Source: Flavobacterium sp. (GTDB lineage Bacteria; Bacteroidota; Bacteroidia; Flavobacteriales; Flavobacteriaceae). From it: a stretch of 14,599 nt of DNA. Under the pieces are notes generated by a model. It was not told where the DNA came from. It worked only from the letters and a program-made list of their open reading frames with translations, and did no database searches. This document shows, in pieces, positions 8,801 through 14,599 of this stretch (positions are counted from its first letter, which is position 1; every line of letters starts with the position of its first letter). Position numbers and translations under genes: made by a program. The stretch lies in assembly GCA_015478765.1 (NCBI GenBank), contig JADMKR010000208.1:1-14599 (forward strand), in the 5' to 3' direction.

Positions 8801-11800
8801 CAATGCGTACGTGCTTGTTGACGAAATCGTCGGACTTAAAGTCGCATTACCGCTATTGTCAAGGTTGATGGTTTGTTGCGGACCGCCATTTACGGTGTAC
8901 GTCACGACAGCATTGGGTGTTCCTGAAAAATTTATGGTAGCCGATTGGCCGGCGCAGACAGTATTACTTCCTGAAATAGCGATCGTAGCTATGGGAGGTT
9001 GAAGTACTGTAATAGTAGTGCTGCTTGTTTGTGGCTGAGAACATCCGGAAACGCCCGCTAGCTCCACGGATACGATTGTATAAGTTGTGGTAGTCGAGAA
9101 ATTTCCGGTAATAGTCGCAACTCCGCTACCGCTTAATGTCAGCGTTTGATTAGTCCCGCCATTTACAGTATAAGTTACAAGTGCACCTGGCGTGCCGGTA
9201 AAAGTAACTGTCGCCGACGAACCGATGCAAATGCTTACGTTGGAAGATAATGTTGCAACAGGTAATTGCAAAACTGTTATGGTTGCGGTTCCTGATTGCG
9301 GCTGACTGCATCCCGATGGCGCCGGCAAAGACGCACTTTGTAATTCAATGATGGTAGTGACCGAATAGTTATTTGTAATGGTGGCTGTGCCGGCCGAATT
9401 AAGTATAATGGTAGCCGGCGTTCCGTTTATTGTATAGCTGACAATTGCTCCCGGAGTGCCTGTAAAGGTCGTTGTCGCAGTTTGTCCGATGCAAATCGAT
9501 GTGTCAGATCCAATTGTTACTGTTGGTGGCGGAACAATTGAAATTAGAACAGAACCGCTTGCCGGAGCAGCGCAACCCGGCGCATCGGTACCTGTGATGT
9601 CTGTCAGTACATATTCCGTGGTTGCAGTATAAGTATTTGTAATTGTCGCCGATCCGTTCGCATCCAGGGTAATCGTCTCACTACTTCCGTTTATTGTAAA
9701 AGTTACCGTTGCGCCCGGCGTTCCCGAAAACGTAATTGTTGCTGATTCGCCTGAGCAAATCGCGGCCGTACCGCTGATTGATACAGTTGGTAATTGAACG
9801 ACCGTAATTGTGACGCTTCCTGACAGAGGCGCGGAACAACTTGGACTACCGGCAAGGGTAGCAGATACTAATGTGATGGTAGTGGAAACCGGATATGTGC
9901 CGGTAATAGTTGCCGATCCTGAAGCGTCCAATTGGATTGTTTGATTTACGCCGCCATTAACCGTGTATGTCACTGTTGCGTGCGGTGTACCGGTAAAGGT
10001 CACCGTAGCCGATTCGCCCACACATACTGGTCCGTTTGCAGAAATGGCGACAACCGGCAGCTGTAAAACGGTTATGACTACTGAGCCGGACTGTAGCTGA
10101 CTACATGAGGGCGCCCCAGCGGCGGTGGCGCTTACTAAGGTGAATGTAGTTATGGAAGTGTATGATCCTGAAACGGTTGCCGTTCCCGAAGCATTCAGGA
10201 CAATAGTTTGATTCGTACCATTGACGGTATAGTTAATAGTCGCATTGGGCGTTCCCGTGAAGGTTACCGTGGCATTTTGACCCGCACAAATTGTAGTATC
10301 CTGCGAAATCGTTACCACGGGAAGCGGAGCTACCGTTATGGTGACTGTCCCACTTACAGGCTGATCGCAAAGTACTACACCTGCGGTAGTGATACCGACA
10401 ATCTCATAAACTGTCGTCGTGTTGAAAACCGATGTTACCGTTGCGCTTCCCGTACCATCTAAAACAATAGTTACAACGGGACCGCCATTAACTGTATAAC
10501 TAACCGTTGCGTTCGGGGTACCCGTAAAGGTAATTGTCGAGCTGCCTCCCGGACAAACAGTCGAGCTGCCTGAAATAGATACGGTAGGGACCGGAATTAC
10601 TGTGATAGTCGTGCTGCCCGACTGTGGTTGTGAGCAACCTGGTGTTCCGGAGGTAGTCGCCTCAACCAGGACAATTTCAGTTGTTGCTGTATATGCATTT
10701 GTGTACGTGGCCGATCCCGAGGCGTCTAAAGTGATAGTCTGGGTTGTACCATTTACGGTAAAAGTGACGGTCGCGTTGGGCGTGCCGGTAAAGGTTACGG
10801 ATGCGCTCTCGCCAAAACAAACAGACTGATTAGTCGATAAAGCAACAACCGGGAGTTGCACTACATTAATGGTAACCGAACCTACTGCCACCTGACTACA
10901 CGATGGTGTACTTGCCGATGCAATACTTTGCAAGGTGAAGACCGCGGTGGATGTGTACGTATCGGTAATTGTTGCATTTCCAGTCGAATCAAGTACAATT
11001 GTCTGAACTGAGCCGCCATTTACTGTGTAAGAGACAGTAGCGCCAGGCGTACCGGTAAAGGTTACAGTAGCGCTTTCTCCTTCACAAATAGACGTATTGG
11101 CAGCAATTGATACAACAGGTAGCGGCAGTACCGTAATTGTTATTGCTCCCGATGCAGGTGCAGGACATGCTGTGGTTCCCCCTGATATTATACCAGTCAG
11201 GGTATAGGTTGTAGTTACAGTATACGTATTTGTAATTGAAGCCGATCCGGACGAATTGAGCGTTATTGCCTGAACTCCCCCCCCATTCACAGTATAGTTC
11301 ACTGTTGCATTTGGAGTACCGGTAAAAGTAACTGTTGCCGATTCACCAGGACAAACATTGACATTACTACTGATAGCGACAACGGGTATCGGAATTACGG
11401 TAATCGTCACAGTACCGTCCTGTGGTTGTGAACAAGAAGGTGTTCCAGTCGTACTAATGCTCTGCAGTGTAAACGTAGTTGTGGATGTGTAAGAATTGGT
11501 TACAGAAGCAACGCCGGTGCTACTTAGAATCAGAGTTTGGGTAGGGCCATTATTGACCGAATACGAAACCGTTGCATTTGGTGTGCCCGAAAAATTAACG
11601 GTAGCATTTTGACCTGAGCAAATTGTCACATCGGAAGAAATGGTTACTACAGGAAGTGGTAAAACTGTTATAGTGACAGAGCCGCTTAATGACTGACTGC
11701 AAGGCGTGGATCCGGCCGAGGTAATACTGACAAGCTCATATATGGCGGTAGTATTGTAACTACTCTGAATCGTCGCGCTACCCGAACCATTTAAGGTAAT

Positions 11801-12973
11801 TGATTGTTGAGCGCCGCCGTTTACAGTATACACTACCGTTGCACCGGGCGATCCTGAAAATGATACTGTCGCATCGCTGCCGGCACAAATTGTCGCATTG
11901 GCCGAAATAGTAGCAGTTGGTAACGGCAGAATTTCGATTGTCACAGTTGCAGTACTTGGACCACACGCCACCGACGGGACAGTATAAGTAAATATATACG
12001 GACTATCGCCCGATGTGAGCACCGATGTATCTATCGTTCCTAAATGACCACCCATAGTTGCAAGCGGACCGGTCCAGGTGCCACTGGTCGATGGAACACC
12101 ACCTAATTCGGAAAACAAATTAAACGTTGAACCTACATCATTTTGGCACAATATAACTTGTCCGTCAAGTCCAGCTCCTGCGCCGGGTGCAGTCGGATCG
12201 ATCAATATCGCGACTACCTCAAGTCTAGTGACACTTTCACATGGCGGATCGACAGTCGTAGCAAAATAGCTCTGACCATTGACCAAAGGTGTTGATAACG
12301 CAAGCGGCACCGCCGAAGTTGAAGTCAGGTACCAATTGTTATTTCCGCTGGCATCAAGATTGCCAACCGTGGGTATGCTGCCCGATAAACAGAACTCCTG
12401 GATAGGGTCGCCTGTTGGCACCGGATTAAGTCCGTTATTGACAAACACAGATAATCTTGAGGTTTCACAACCTGTATCGGGATTTGTCTGACTGGCGTAA
12501 TAAATTGTACCGTCTATTAAAACAGTATTGGGATCGAGAGGTGTGCCGCCTGAAGGAACATCGTACCATTGGATATTATTTCCAACAGCATCCAGCAGCG
12601 AAATCGTAGCCTGAGAAGGATCTTCGAAACAATCTCCCTGAAAGTTCAATCCCGTAGGCGCACCATATATTTGCACAGTCACACTCGGACGTGGCCCACA
12701 TGTACCATTAGTACTGTCGGCATAGTAAACCTGGTTGTTATTTAACCCGGTGGTAGGCGAAAGGGGCGTTGTCGACGTCGCACTTGCATACCAAACGATG
12801 CCGCCGCCGTTATTCACCGCGCTGAGATCGGATACCACAGGCGATTCTAAATCACAGAAAGACTGGTTCGGGCTTGTTACTGTAGGGCATTGGGCTTTCG
12901 CGGTTGTTGGCAAAAGCAGCAGCGTCATAATAAAAGTGATATACAAAAATGGTCTAAGTAATAATACTTTCAT
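5801..12973 (-). CDS. Giant repetitive surface adhesin with T9SS type B sorting domain
   Basis: This encodes a 2390-residue secreted protein, rich in Thr/Ser/Gly/Val. The signal peptide is about residues 1-28 (TTAKAQ). The body is a chain of Ig-like modules: three type A (29-258, with WYDVPSGGTPLDP-like motifs), one type B (259-352), twelve type C (353-1418), six type B (1419-1901), three type D (1902-2216) and one type A (2217-2293). Residues 2294-2390 form the C-terminal domain, with IPDGFSPNNDGINDEF, LEIYNRYGTILY, VPTGVYFYIL and a final GRLYLSR. That is the gliding-motility-associated type B T9SS signal. The protein should leave through Sec and T9SS and stay on the surface or be released as a long fibre. 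Adhesion or a gliding/biofilm role is inferred from architecture; it is not an identifiable SprB orthologue. It heads an operon with SprF-like and OmpA-like partners. Codons 564-566 contain a G8 tract that could slip. Confidence 0.92.
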   Translation of the reverse strand: MKVLLLRPFLYITFIMTLLLLPTTAKAQCPTVTSPNQSFCDLESPVVSDLSAVNNGGGIVWYASATSTTPLSPTTGLNNNQVYYADSTNGTCGPRPSVTVQIYGAPTGLNFQGDCFEDPSQATISLLDAVGNNIQWYDVPSGGTPLDPNTVLIDGTIYYASQTNPDTGCETSRLSVFVNNGLNPVPTGDPIQEFCLSGSIPTVGNLDASGNNNWYLTSTSAVPLALSTPLVNGQSYFATTVDPPCESVTRLEVVAILIDPTAPGAGAGLDGQVILCQNDVGSTFNLFSELGGVPSTSGTWTGPLATMGGHLGTIDTSVLTSGDSPYIFTYTVPSVACGPSTATVTIEILPLPTATISANATICAGSDATVSFSGSPGATVVYTVNGGAQQSITLNGSGSATIQSSYNTTAIYELVSITSAGSTPCSQSLSGSVTITVLPLPVVTISSDVTICSGQNATVNFSGTPNATVSYSVNNGPTQTLILSSTGVASVTNSYTSTTTFTLQSISTTGTPSCSQPQDGTVTITVIPIPVVAISSNVNVCPGESATVTFTGTPNATVNYTVNGGGVQAITLNSSGSASITNTYTVTTTYTLTGIISGGTTACPAPASGAITITVLPLPVVSIAANTSICEGESATVTFTGTPGATVSYTVNGGSVQTIVLDSTGNATITDTYTSTAVFTLQSIASASTPSCSQVAVGSVTINVVQLPVVALSTNQSVCFGESASVTFTGTPNATVTFTVNGTTQTITLDASGSATYTNAYTATTEIVLVEATTSGTPGCSQPQSGSTTITVIPVPTVSISGSSTVCPGGSSTITFTGTPNATVSYTVNGGPVVTIVLDGTGSATVTSVFNTTTVYEIVGITTAGVVLCDQPVSGTVTITVAPLPVVTISQDTTICAGQNATVTFTGTPNATINYTVNGTNQTIVLNASGTATVSGSYTSITTFTLVSATAAGAPSCSQLQSGSVVITVLQLPVVAISANGPVCVGESATVTFTGTPHATVTYTVNGGVNQTIQLDASGSATITGTYPVSTTITLVSATLAGSPSCSAPLSGSVTITVVQLPTVSISGTAAICSGESATITFSGTPGATVTFTINGSSETITLDANGSATITNTYTATTEYVLTDITGTDAPGCAAPASGSVLISIVPPPTVTIGSDTSICIGQTATTTFTGTPGAIVSYTINGTPATIILNSAGTATITNNYSVTTIIELQSASLPAPSGCSQPQSGTATITVLQLPVATLSSNVSICIGSSATVTFTGTPGALVTYTVNGGTNQTLTLSGSGVATITGNFSTTTTYTIVSVELAGVSGCSQPQTSSTTITVLQPPIATIAISGSNTVCAGQSATINFSGTPNAVVTYTVNGGPQQTINLDNSGNATLSPTISSTSTYALVSATTSGTPICSQPQTGSVTVTATPVPAAGNDVANLVICGNAGLQDLFLLLGPDADAGGVWTPALSGGDGIFDPEVDPAGTYTYTVSATAPCPNDSATVTITIQTPPNAGSDAALSLCSNGDSQDLFPLLGSNAEVGGTWSPALSSGTSVFDPAIDPQGVYTYTIQGTDSCSDGTATVTVTITPGPEAGQDGTLTICADSSPQDLFNSLNGNPQLGGIWSPALVSGTGVFDPSVDNAGVYTYTFAGTQPCDNDTATVTVNVNPVPDAGVNGTAFFCTNYPPEDLLLSLGGSPQPGGTWSPALASGTGVFNPLLDAPGIYTYTVGGNLCSTSTATVMVTVTQSPNAGGIGATLLITTCLNIVSVDLFTGLNGTQGAGIWSDDDNTGALTNNIFNPSAVGAGTYHFTYTVGGGVSPCLFDTATVTVVVDSQPNAGTFTSAPAVCSTVGTFDLSTLLTGQQTNGTWTDGNGQPVTNPIDISQFAGGSYNFTYTVVNACGTDAEIVQLNVLQSPAFSNVNITVTSPVCIGSPAIVNFSGMADGSYIINYSLSGSNVNPSQTVLQTITGGIGTLTVSAALMPNIGPTTITFNSILNNANGCSANLNSVAVSFVVSPISSLTGATIAVADVCLGSAAIVVISNAGGLPNGNYQFNYTLPNTTPGTGSTGIVTINNGGGQFTIPGNVFTTTGSHTLTIDNIISLGGCSNFNVATSVTFNVLALPDTNGGLVTTGDACITTDNQVDIIGAVNLPDGTYTLEYTLSGAMTATVTVQVVFVAGAATFMVPGTELPTAGSVTLTITQITATTGLCGVSTITLNPVTFNVTNLGLPDIVDLGNQFCSADSPTIADLTANIIGTEPVTWYDAPQNGNPYSDTDLLTNGTTYYVAFTASGCSDTVRFGVTADLTVCTEILIPDGFSPNNDGINDEFVIRDLPILYPNFKLEIYNRYGTILYKGNRNTPNWNGTTTEGGVQIGNNVVPTGVYFYILEFNDGVQNPVQGRLYLSR
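5804..6325 (-). other. Adhesin C-terminal region: last type A module plus T9SS type B sorting domain
   Basis: Residues 2217-2293 repeat the type A pattern (NQFCSADSPTIADL, VTWYDAPQNGNPY, NGTTYYVAF, GCSDTVRFGV). Residues 2294-2390 are the sorting domain, with FSPNNDGINDEF, EIYNRYGTILYKG, PNWNGTT, PTGVYFYILEF and terminal LYLSR. Type B signals are known to rely on SprF-type partners, in keeping with the next gene. The DNA up to the stop at 5803-5801 is intact. Confidence 0.9.
6326..7270 (-). repeat. Adhesin type D array, 3 modules of about 105 aa
   Basis: Residues 1902-2216 hold three longer modules. Each starts with a Cys strand (SPVCIGSPAIVNFSG, ADVCLGSAAIVVIS, GDACITTDNQVDIIG), continues DGSYIINYSLSG / NGNYQFNYTL / DGTYTLEYTLSG, and ends with GCSANLNSV / GCSNFNVATS / LCGVSTITL and xVxFxV. 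The opening strand resembles type C, so D may be an elongated, diverged relative of C. Confidence 0.75.
7271..8719 (-). repeat. Adhesin type B tandem array, 6 modules of about 80 aa
   Basis: Residues 1419-1901 hold six modules. The first four (about 7771-8719) are close copies with a leading AGxD, a Cys strand (LVICGN, LSLCSN, LTICAD, FFCTNY), DLFxxLG, GGxWSPALxSGTxVFDP, AGxYTYT and CxxxTATVTVT. The last two are more diverged, have different middle segments (GIWSDDDNTG, GTWTDGNGQP), and lack the FDP loop or place it differently. This is a gradient of divergence toward the C-terminus. Confidence 0.8.
8720..11917 (-). repeat. Adhesin type C tandem array, 12 Ig-like repeats of about 89 aa
   Basis: Residues 353-1418 hold twelve modules with the consensus xxIxxxxxICxGxSATVTFTGTP, [NG]ATVxYTVNGG, xxTIxLxxSGxATITxxY, TxTTxxTLxSxxxxGxPxCSQPxSG and xVTITVLxLPV. 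The DNA period is about 267 nt; for example the GTPNAT segments of repeats 2 and 3 are exactly 267 nt apart. Every module has two cysteines, near positions 10 and 71. At the DNA level the copies differ freely at synonymous sites. The array is coding, with no spacers, and is not a CRISPR or satellite. Confidence 0.9.
11277..11284 (-). repeat. G8 homopolymer tract inside the adhesin reading frame
   Basis: On the minus strand, codons 564-566 read GGG GGG GGA (Gly-Gly-Gly in type C repeat 3), giving eight uninterrupted G. Most other C repeats spell the equivalent Gly pair with interrupted codons. Loss of one G shifts the frame to GAG TTC AGG CAA TAA, a stop only a few codons on. The tract is a possible slipped-strand site; whether it varies in practice cannot be seen from one sequence. 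Confidence 0.85.
11918..12199 (-). repeat. Adhesin type B module, isolated N-terminal copy
   Basis: Residues 259-352 contain ILCQNDVGSTFNLFSELGG, SGTWTGP and YIFTYTVPSVACGPSTATVTI. This is the same pattern as the type B modules at 7271-8719 (ICADSSPQDLF, GGIWSPAL, GVYTYTF). It is separated from them by the whole type C array, so the B family was either split by expansion of C or copied here independently. Confidence 0.65.
12200..12889 (-). repeat. Adhesin type A modules 1-3 (N-terminal Ig-like repeats)
   Basis: Residues 29-258 comprise three modules of about 75 aa. Each starts with a Cys-bearing strand (SFCDLESPVVSDL, GDCFEDPSQATI, EFCLSGSIPTVGNL), then WY-containing strands and a NGxxYYA/YFA motif, and ends with a Cys strand (TCGPRPSVTV, GCETSRLSV, PCESVTRLEV). 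They resemble the Ig-like domains often found beside T9SS type B domains. The same module type recurs just before the sorting domain. Confidence 0.75.
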
Positions 12974-13197
12974 AAGCTAAATTTGTTGGCTTATATAACA
13001 CCCCAAATTCTGCGCAGGGGTATGATTTACCAGCGCGAGTGAAGCGATGCGATTCACCAACTTTTGCATTAAGCTAATATTATATAAAATCCAGGAAAGG
13101 TAAAACCCACATAATTAATATTATCAACAAAGTACTTAACAATATTTTAACCAGTAGAATTGGTACGATTGTAGGGTTGAATTTTTTTTTTGGTCGA
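12974..13197. other. AT-rich intergenic gap upstream of the adhesin operon
   Basis: This 224-nt gap contains no ORF worth calling. No exact TAnnTTTG element was found on the minus strand, so the adhesin promoter is not located. No stem plus U-tract ends the upstream 141-aa gene, so read-through into the adhesin operon is possible. A weak hairpin GTGAA...TTCAC (13039-13057) and a T10 run (13182-13191, reading A10 on the transcribed strand) are the only visible structures. GCTTAT (12989-12994) can pair with ATAAGC (12972-12977) over the adhesin start codon, but the stem is only 6 bp. Confidence 0.5.
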
Positions 13198-13623
13198 TCA
13201 TGGCTTTGGATCCGGAAGATTTTCTATGTTGTATACCAGTATCACATCTGGGTGATTAATATACATTTGCTTGCGGTTATTTTGATTTTTTCGGGTTATA
13301 ATTGAAATCGTAAACAACTGTCCATCATCATTTTGGCACGTGAAAGGATAAATGAGATTAATATCGCTTTCCTCTTTTTCATGGTACTCCAAAATCTTAT
13401 AAAGTTGAATTTCCTGCGAATAGACAACGATTCTATTTTTGTTGGTATCTAGCGAAATAATCAATGCCGTGTTTTCCAAATCGGACCATTCGCCCCATTT
13501 TCCTTTTTGATTTTTCTCTAAAACACTAAAACTCGTGGCCATAAATTTATACGTCTGTGCGCTCGCGACGTGCGTAGCAACGAAGAAAAGCATCAGAACA
13601 AGGAGAAACTTTAATTTTGACAT
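13198..13623 (-). CDS. Small secreted protein of unknown function, 141 aa
   Basis: I do not recognise a named family. The protein starts MSKLKFLLVLMLFFVATHVA with a clear Sec signal peptide ending ASAQ (about residue 23), so it is probably periplasmic or secreted. The mature part is about 118 residues and looks like a single beta-rich domain. It includes KGKWGEWSDL (41-50), LIISLDTNKNRIVVYS (54-69) and FTISIITRKNQNNRKQMYI (104-122), and has one cysteine (Cys96). The start at 13623 was chosen because it opens the signal peptide. A longer in-frame start at 13671 lies inside the upstream gene and would bury the signal. It begins 4 nt after the stop of the flavoprotein gene, so the two are probably co-transcribed. 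The link to that enzyme is unclear. Confidence 0.8.
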   Translation of the reverse strand: MSKLKFLLVLMLFFVATHVASAQTYKFMATSFSVLEKNQKGKWGEWSDLENTALIISLDTNKNRIVVYSQEIQLYKILEYHEKEESDINLIYPFTCQNDDGQLFTISIITRKNQNNRKQMYINHPDVILVYNIENLPDPKP

Positions 13624-13627
13624 AGTA

Positions 13628-14575
13628 TCAATTAAATATGATTTTTGGAACTTCCACTTTGGCAGATTCAAACTCGGTAATGATATCGTTTAAAATTTGA
13701 GCTGCTGGTTTTATATCATGAATCAGGCCAGCTATCTGTCCTATTTCAAGCTCACCTTCTTCCAGATCACCTTCAAACATTCCCCGTTTGGCACGTGCCC
13801 TTCCCAGTAAAGTTTTGAGTTGACCAGCATCGGGGCAGGTTTCATATAATTCCATCAGGTCGTTGTAAAACTTGTTTTTTATCAGACGCACCGGTGCAAG
13901 CTCTTTCAAAGTCAGCTGCGTATCGCCTTCGGCCGATTGCACCACGACCTTTTTAAAATTATCGTGCGCTGACGATTCTTCAGATGCGACAAAGCGGCTG
14001 CCCACCTGCACACCATCTGCGCCCAACACCATTGCCGCCAACATGCCTCGACCCGTCGCAATGCCGCCCGCGGCAATAAGCGGTATGGATATTTTCTCGC
14101 GAACCATCGGAATTAAAGTAAAAGTTGTAGTTTCCTCTCTCCCATTATGACCGCCGGCTTCAAAGCCTTCGGCAACAACCGCATCTACTCCCGCTTCCTG
14201 CGCTTTTAATGCAAATTTAGAACTGCTGACTACGTGTACCACCGTAATACCATTTTCTTTTAGCAACGAGGTCCAGGTTTTAGGATTACCTGCCGAGGTG
14301 ACTACAATTTTTACATCTTCTTCAATAATTATCTGAATGATCTGATCGATGTCGGGATACAACATTGGGACATTCACCCCAAAAGGTTTGGATGTCGCTC
14401 CTTTGCATTTTTGGATATGTTCGCGCAGGACAGCCGGATACATAGAACCCGCGCCAATGATCCCAAGACCACCGGCATTGCTGACGGCACTGGCTAATTT
14501 CCATCCACTGTTCCAGATCATACCCGCTTGAACGACCGGATACTGTATTTTAAATAAGTCGGTTATTCGATTCAT
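13628..14575 (-). CDS. Nitronate monooxygenase / FabK-type NAD(P)H-dependent flavin oxidoreductase
   Basis: This encodes a 315-residue cytoplasmic TIM-barrel FMN enzyme. The N-terminus ITDLFKIQYPVVQAGM is typical of the 2-nitropropane dioxygenase-like family. Further motifs are SNAGGLGIIGAGS (32-44), KPFGVNVPML (63-72), AEGFEAGGHNGREE (135-148, with the family His at 143), LIAAGGIATGRG (166-177) and GADGVQVGSRF (185-195), which form the FMN phosphate-binding part. Family members either oxidise nitronates such as propionate 3-nitronate or act as enoyl-ACP reductase II (FabK). The sequence alone does not decide between them here, and many flavobacterial homologs are uncharacterised. The ATG at 14575 gives the standard N-terminus. 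Only 24 nt upstream are in the window and no promoter is visible in them. It is followed 4 nt on by the small secreted protein gene. Confidence 0.9.
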   Translation of the reverse strand: MNRITDLFKIQYPVVQAGMIWNSGWKLASAVSNAGGLGIIGAGSMYPAVLREHIQKCKGATSKPFGVNVPMLYPDIDQIIQIIIEEDVKIVVTSAGNPKTWTSLLKENGITVVHVVSSSKFALKAQEAGVDAVVAEGFEAGGHNGREETTTFTLIPMVREKISIPLIAAGGIATGRGMLAAMVLGADGVQVGSRFVASEESSAHDNFKKVVVQSAEGDTQLTLKELAPVRLIKNKFYNDLMELYETCPDAGQLKTLLGRARAKRGMFEGDLEEGELEIGQIAGLIHDIKPAAQILNDIITEFESAKVEVPKIIFN

Positions 14576-14599
14576 TTTAATGACATAATTATTTCTTTA

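Noticed and set aside
8720..11917. Regular 267-nt periodicity read as a CRISPR or satellite array
   Set aside because: The period is a whole number of codons, the frame stays open through all copies, and there are no unique spacers between short identical repeats. It is protein repeat structure.
6174..11966. Many open frames of 60-140 codons antisense or out of frame to the adhesin (for example 6174-6596 and 10602-10829 on the plus strand)
   Set aside because: They are shadows of a repetitive, Thr/Val-rich coding sequence whose antisense frames rarely meet stops. They repeat with the module period and show no independent start context or protein family.
5801..12973. Calling the adhesin SprB
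   Set aside because: SprB is far larger and defined by its own locus. Only the C-terminal domain class and the neighbouring SprF-like gene are shared, so a gliding function is not established.
13039..13057. GTGAA...TTCAC hairpin as an operator
   Set aside because: The stem is only 5 bp with a 9-nt loop, and it is not placed next to a recognisable promoter.
13182..13191. T10 run after the small secreted protein gene as its terminator
   Set aside because: On the transcribed minus strand it reads as A10, and no stable stem precedes a U-tract. It cannot be an intrinsic terminator in that direction.
13624..13671. Longer start for the small secreted protein at 13671
   Set aside because: It lies inside the flavoprotein gene and would place 16 residues before an otherwise perfect signal peptide. 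The ATG at 13623 is preferred.

Overview
The window looks like chromosomal DNA from a member of the Bacteroidota, most likely a Flavobacterium-type Flavobacteriaceae. Four things point this way. The large secreted protein ends in a type B C-terminal domain of the type IX secretion system (T9SS, the Bacteroidota outer-membrane export route). It is followed by a PorP/SprF-family protein and a PorE-like OmpA protein. The two visible promoters fit the Bacteroidota pattern TTG/TTTG - spacer - TAnnTTTG rather than the E. coli one. Start codons lack obvious Shine-Dalgarno sequences.

Layout. Positions 1-440 (minus) hold the N-terminal part of sucC, the succinyl-CoA ligase beta subunit, cut by the window edge. 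Positions 441-739 are an intergenic region with divergent promoters and a nested-palindrome repeat element. Positions 740-2765 (plus) carry a twin-arginine-exported alkaline phosphatase followed closely by a four-helix di-heme-type cytochrome b. Positions 2766-2961 hold a second, diverged repeat element of similar architecture in the opposite orientation, plus the intrinsic terminator of the minus-strand operon.

Positions 2962-12973 (minus) are a three-gene operon read right to left. It encodes a 2390-residue surface adhesin, a PorP/SprF-family outer-membrane protein, and a PorE-like OmpA-family protein. Each downstream start overlaps the previous stop as TAATG. The adhesin is built from about 26 Ig-like modules of four kinds in the order A3-B1-C12-B6-D3-A1, followed by the T9SS type B sorting domain. 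The expected scheme is that the adhesin is made with a signal peptide, crosses the inner membrane by Sec, is recognised through its C-terminal domain and exported with help from its own SprF-like partner. The OmpA-like protein would tie the outer-membrane part to peptidoglycan.

Positions 12974-13197 are an AT-rich gap with no convincing promoter or terminator. Positions 13198-14575 (minus) carry a nitronate monooxygenase/FabK-type flavoprotein followed 4 nt later by a small secreted protein of unknown function.

The most interesting points are the adhesin operon as a self-contained secretion cassette, an uninterrupted G8 tract inside the adhesin reading frame (a possible phase-variation switch; loss of one G gives a stop within a few codons), the strict two-cysteines-per-module pattern, and the outward-facing pair of repeat elements around the phosphatase/cytochrome genes. 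No tRNA, rRNA, CRISPR array, insertion sequence or phage gene was seen.
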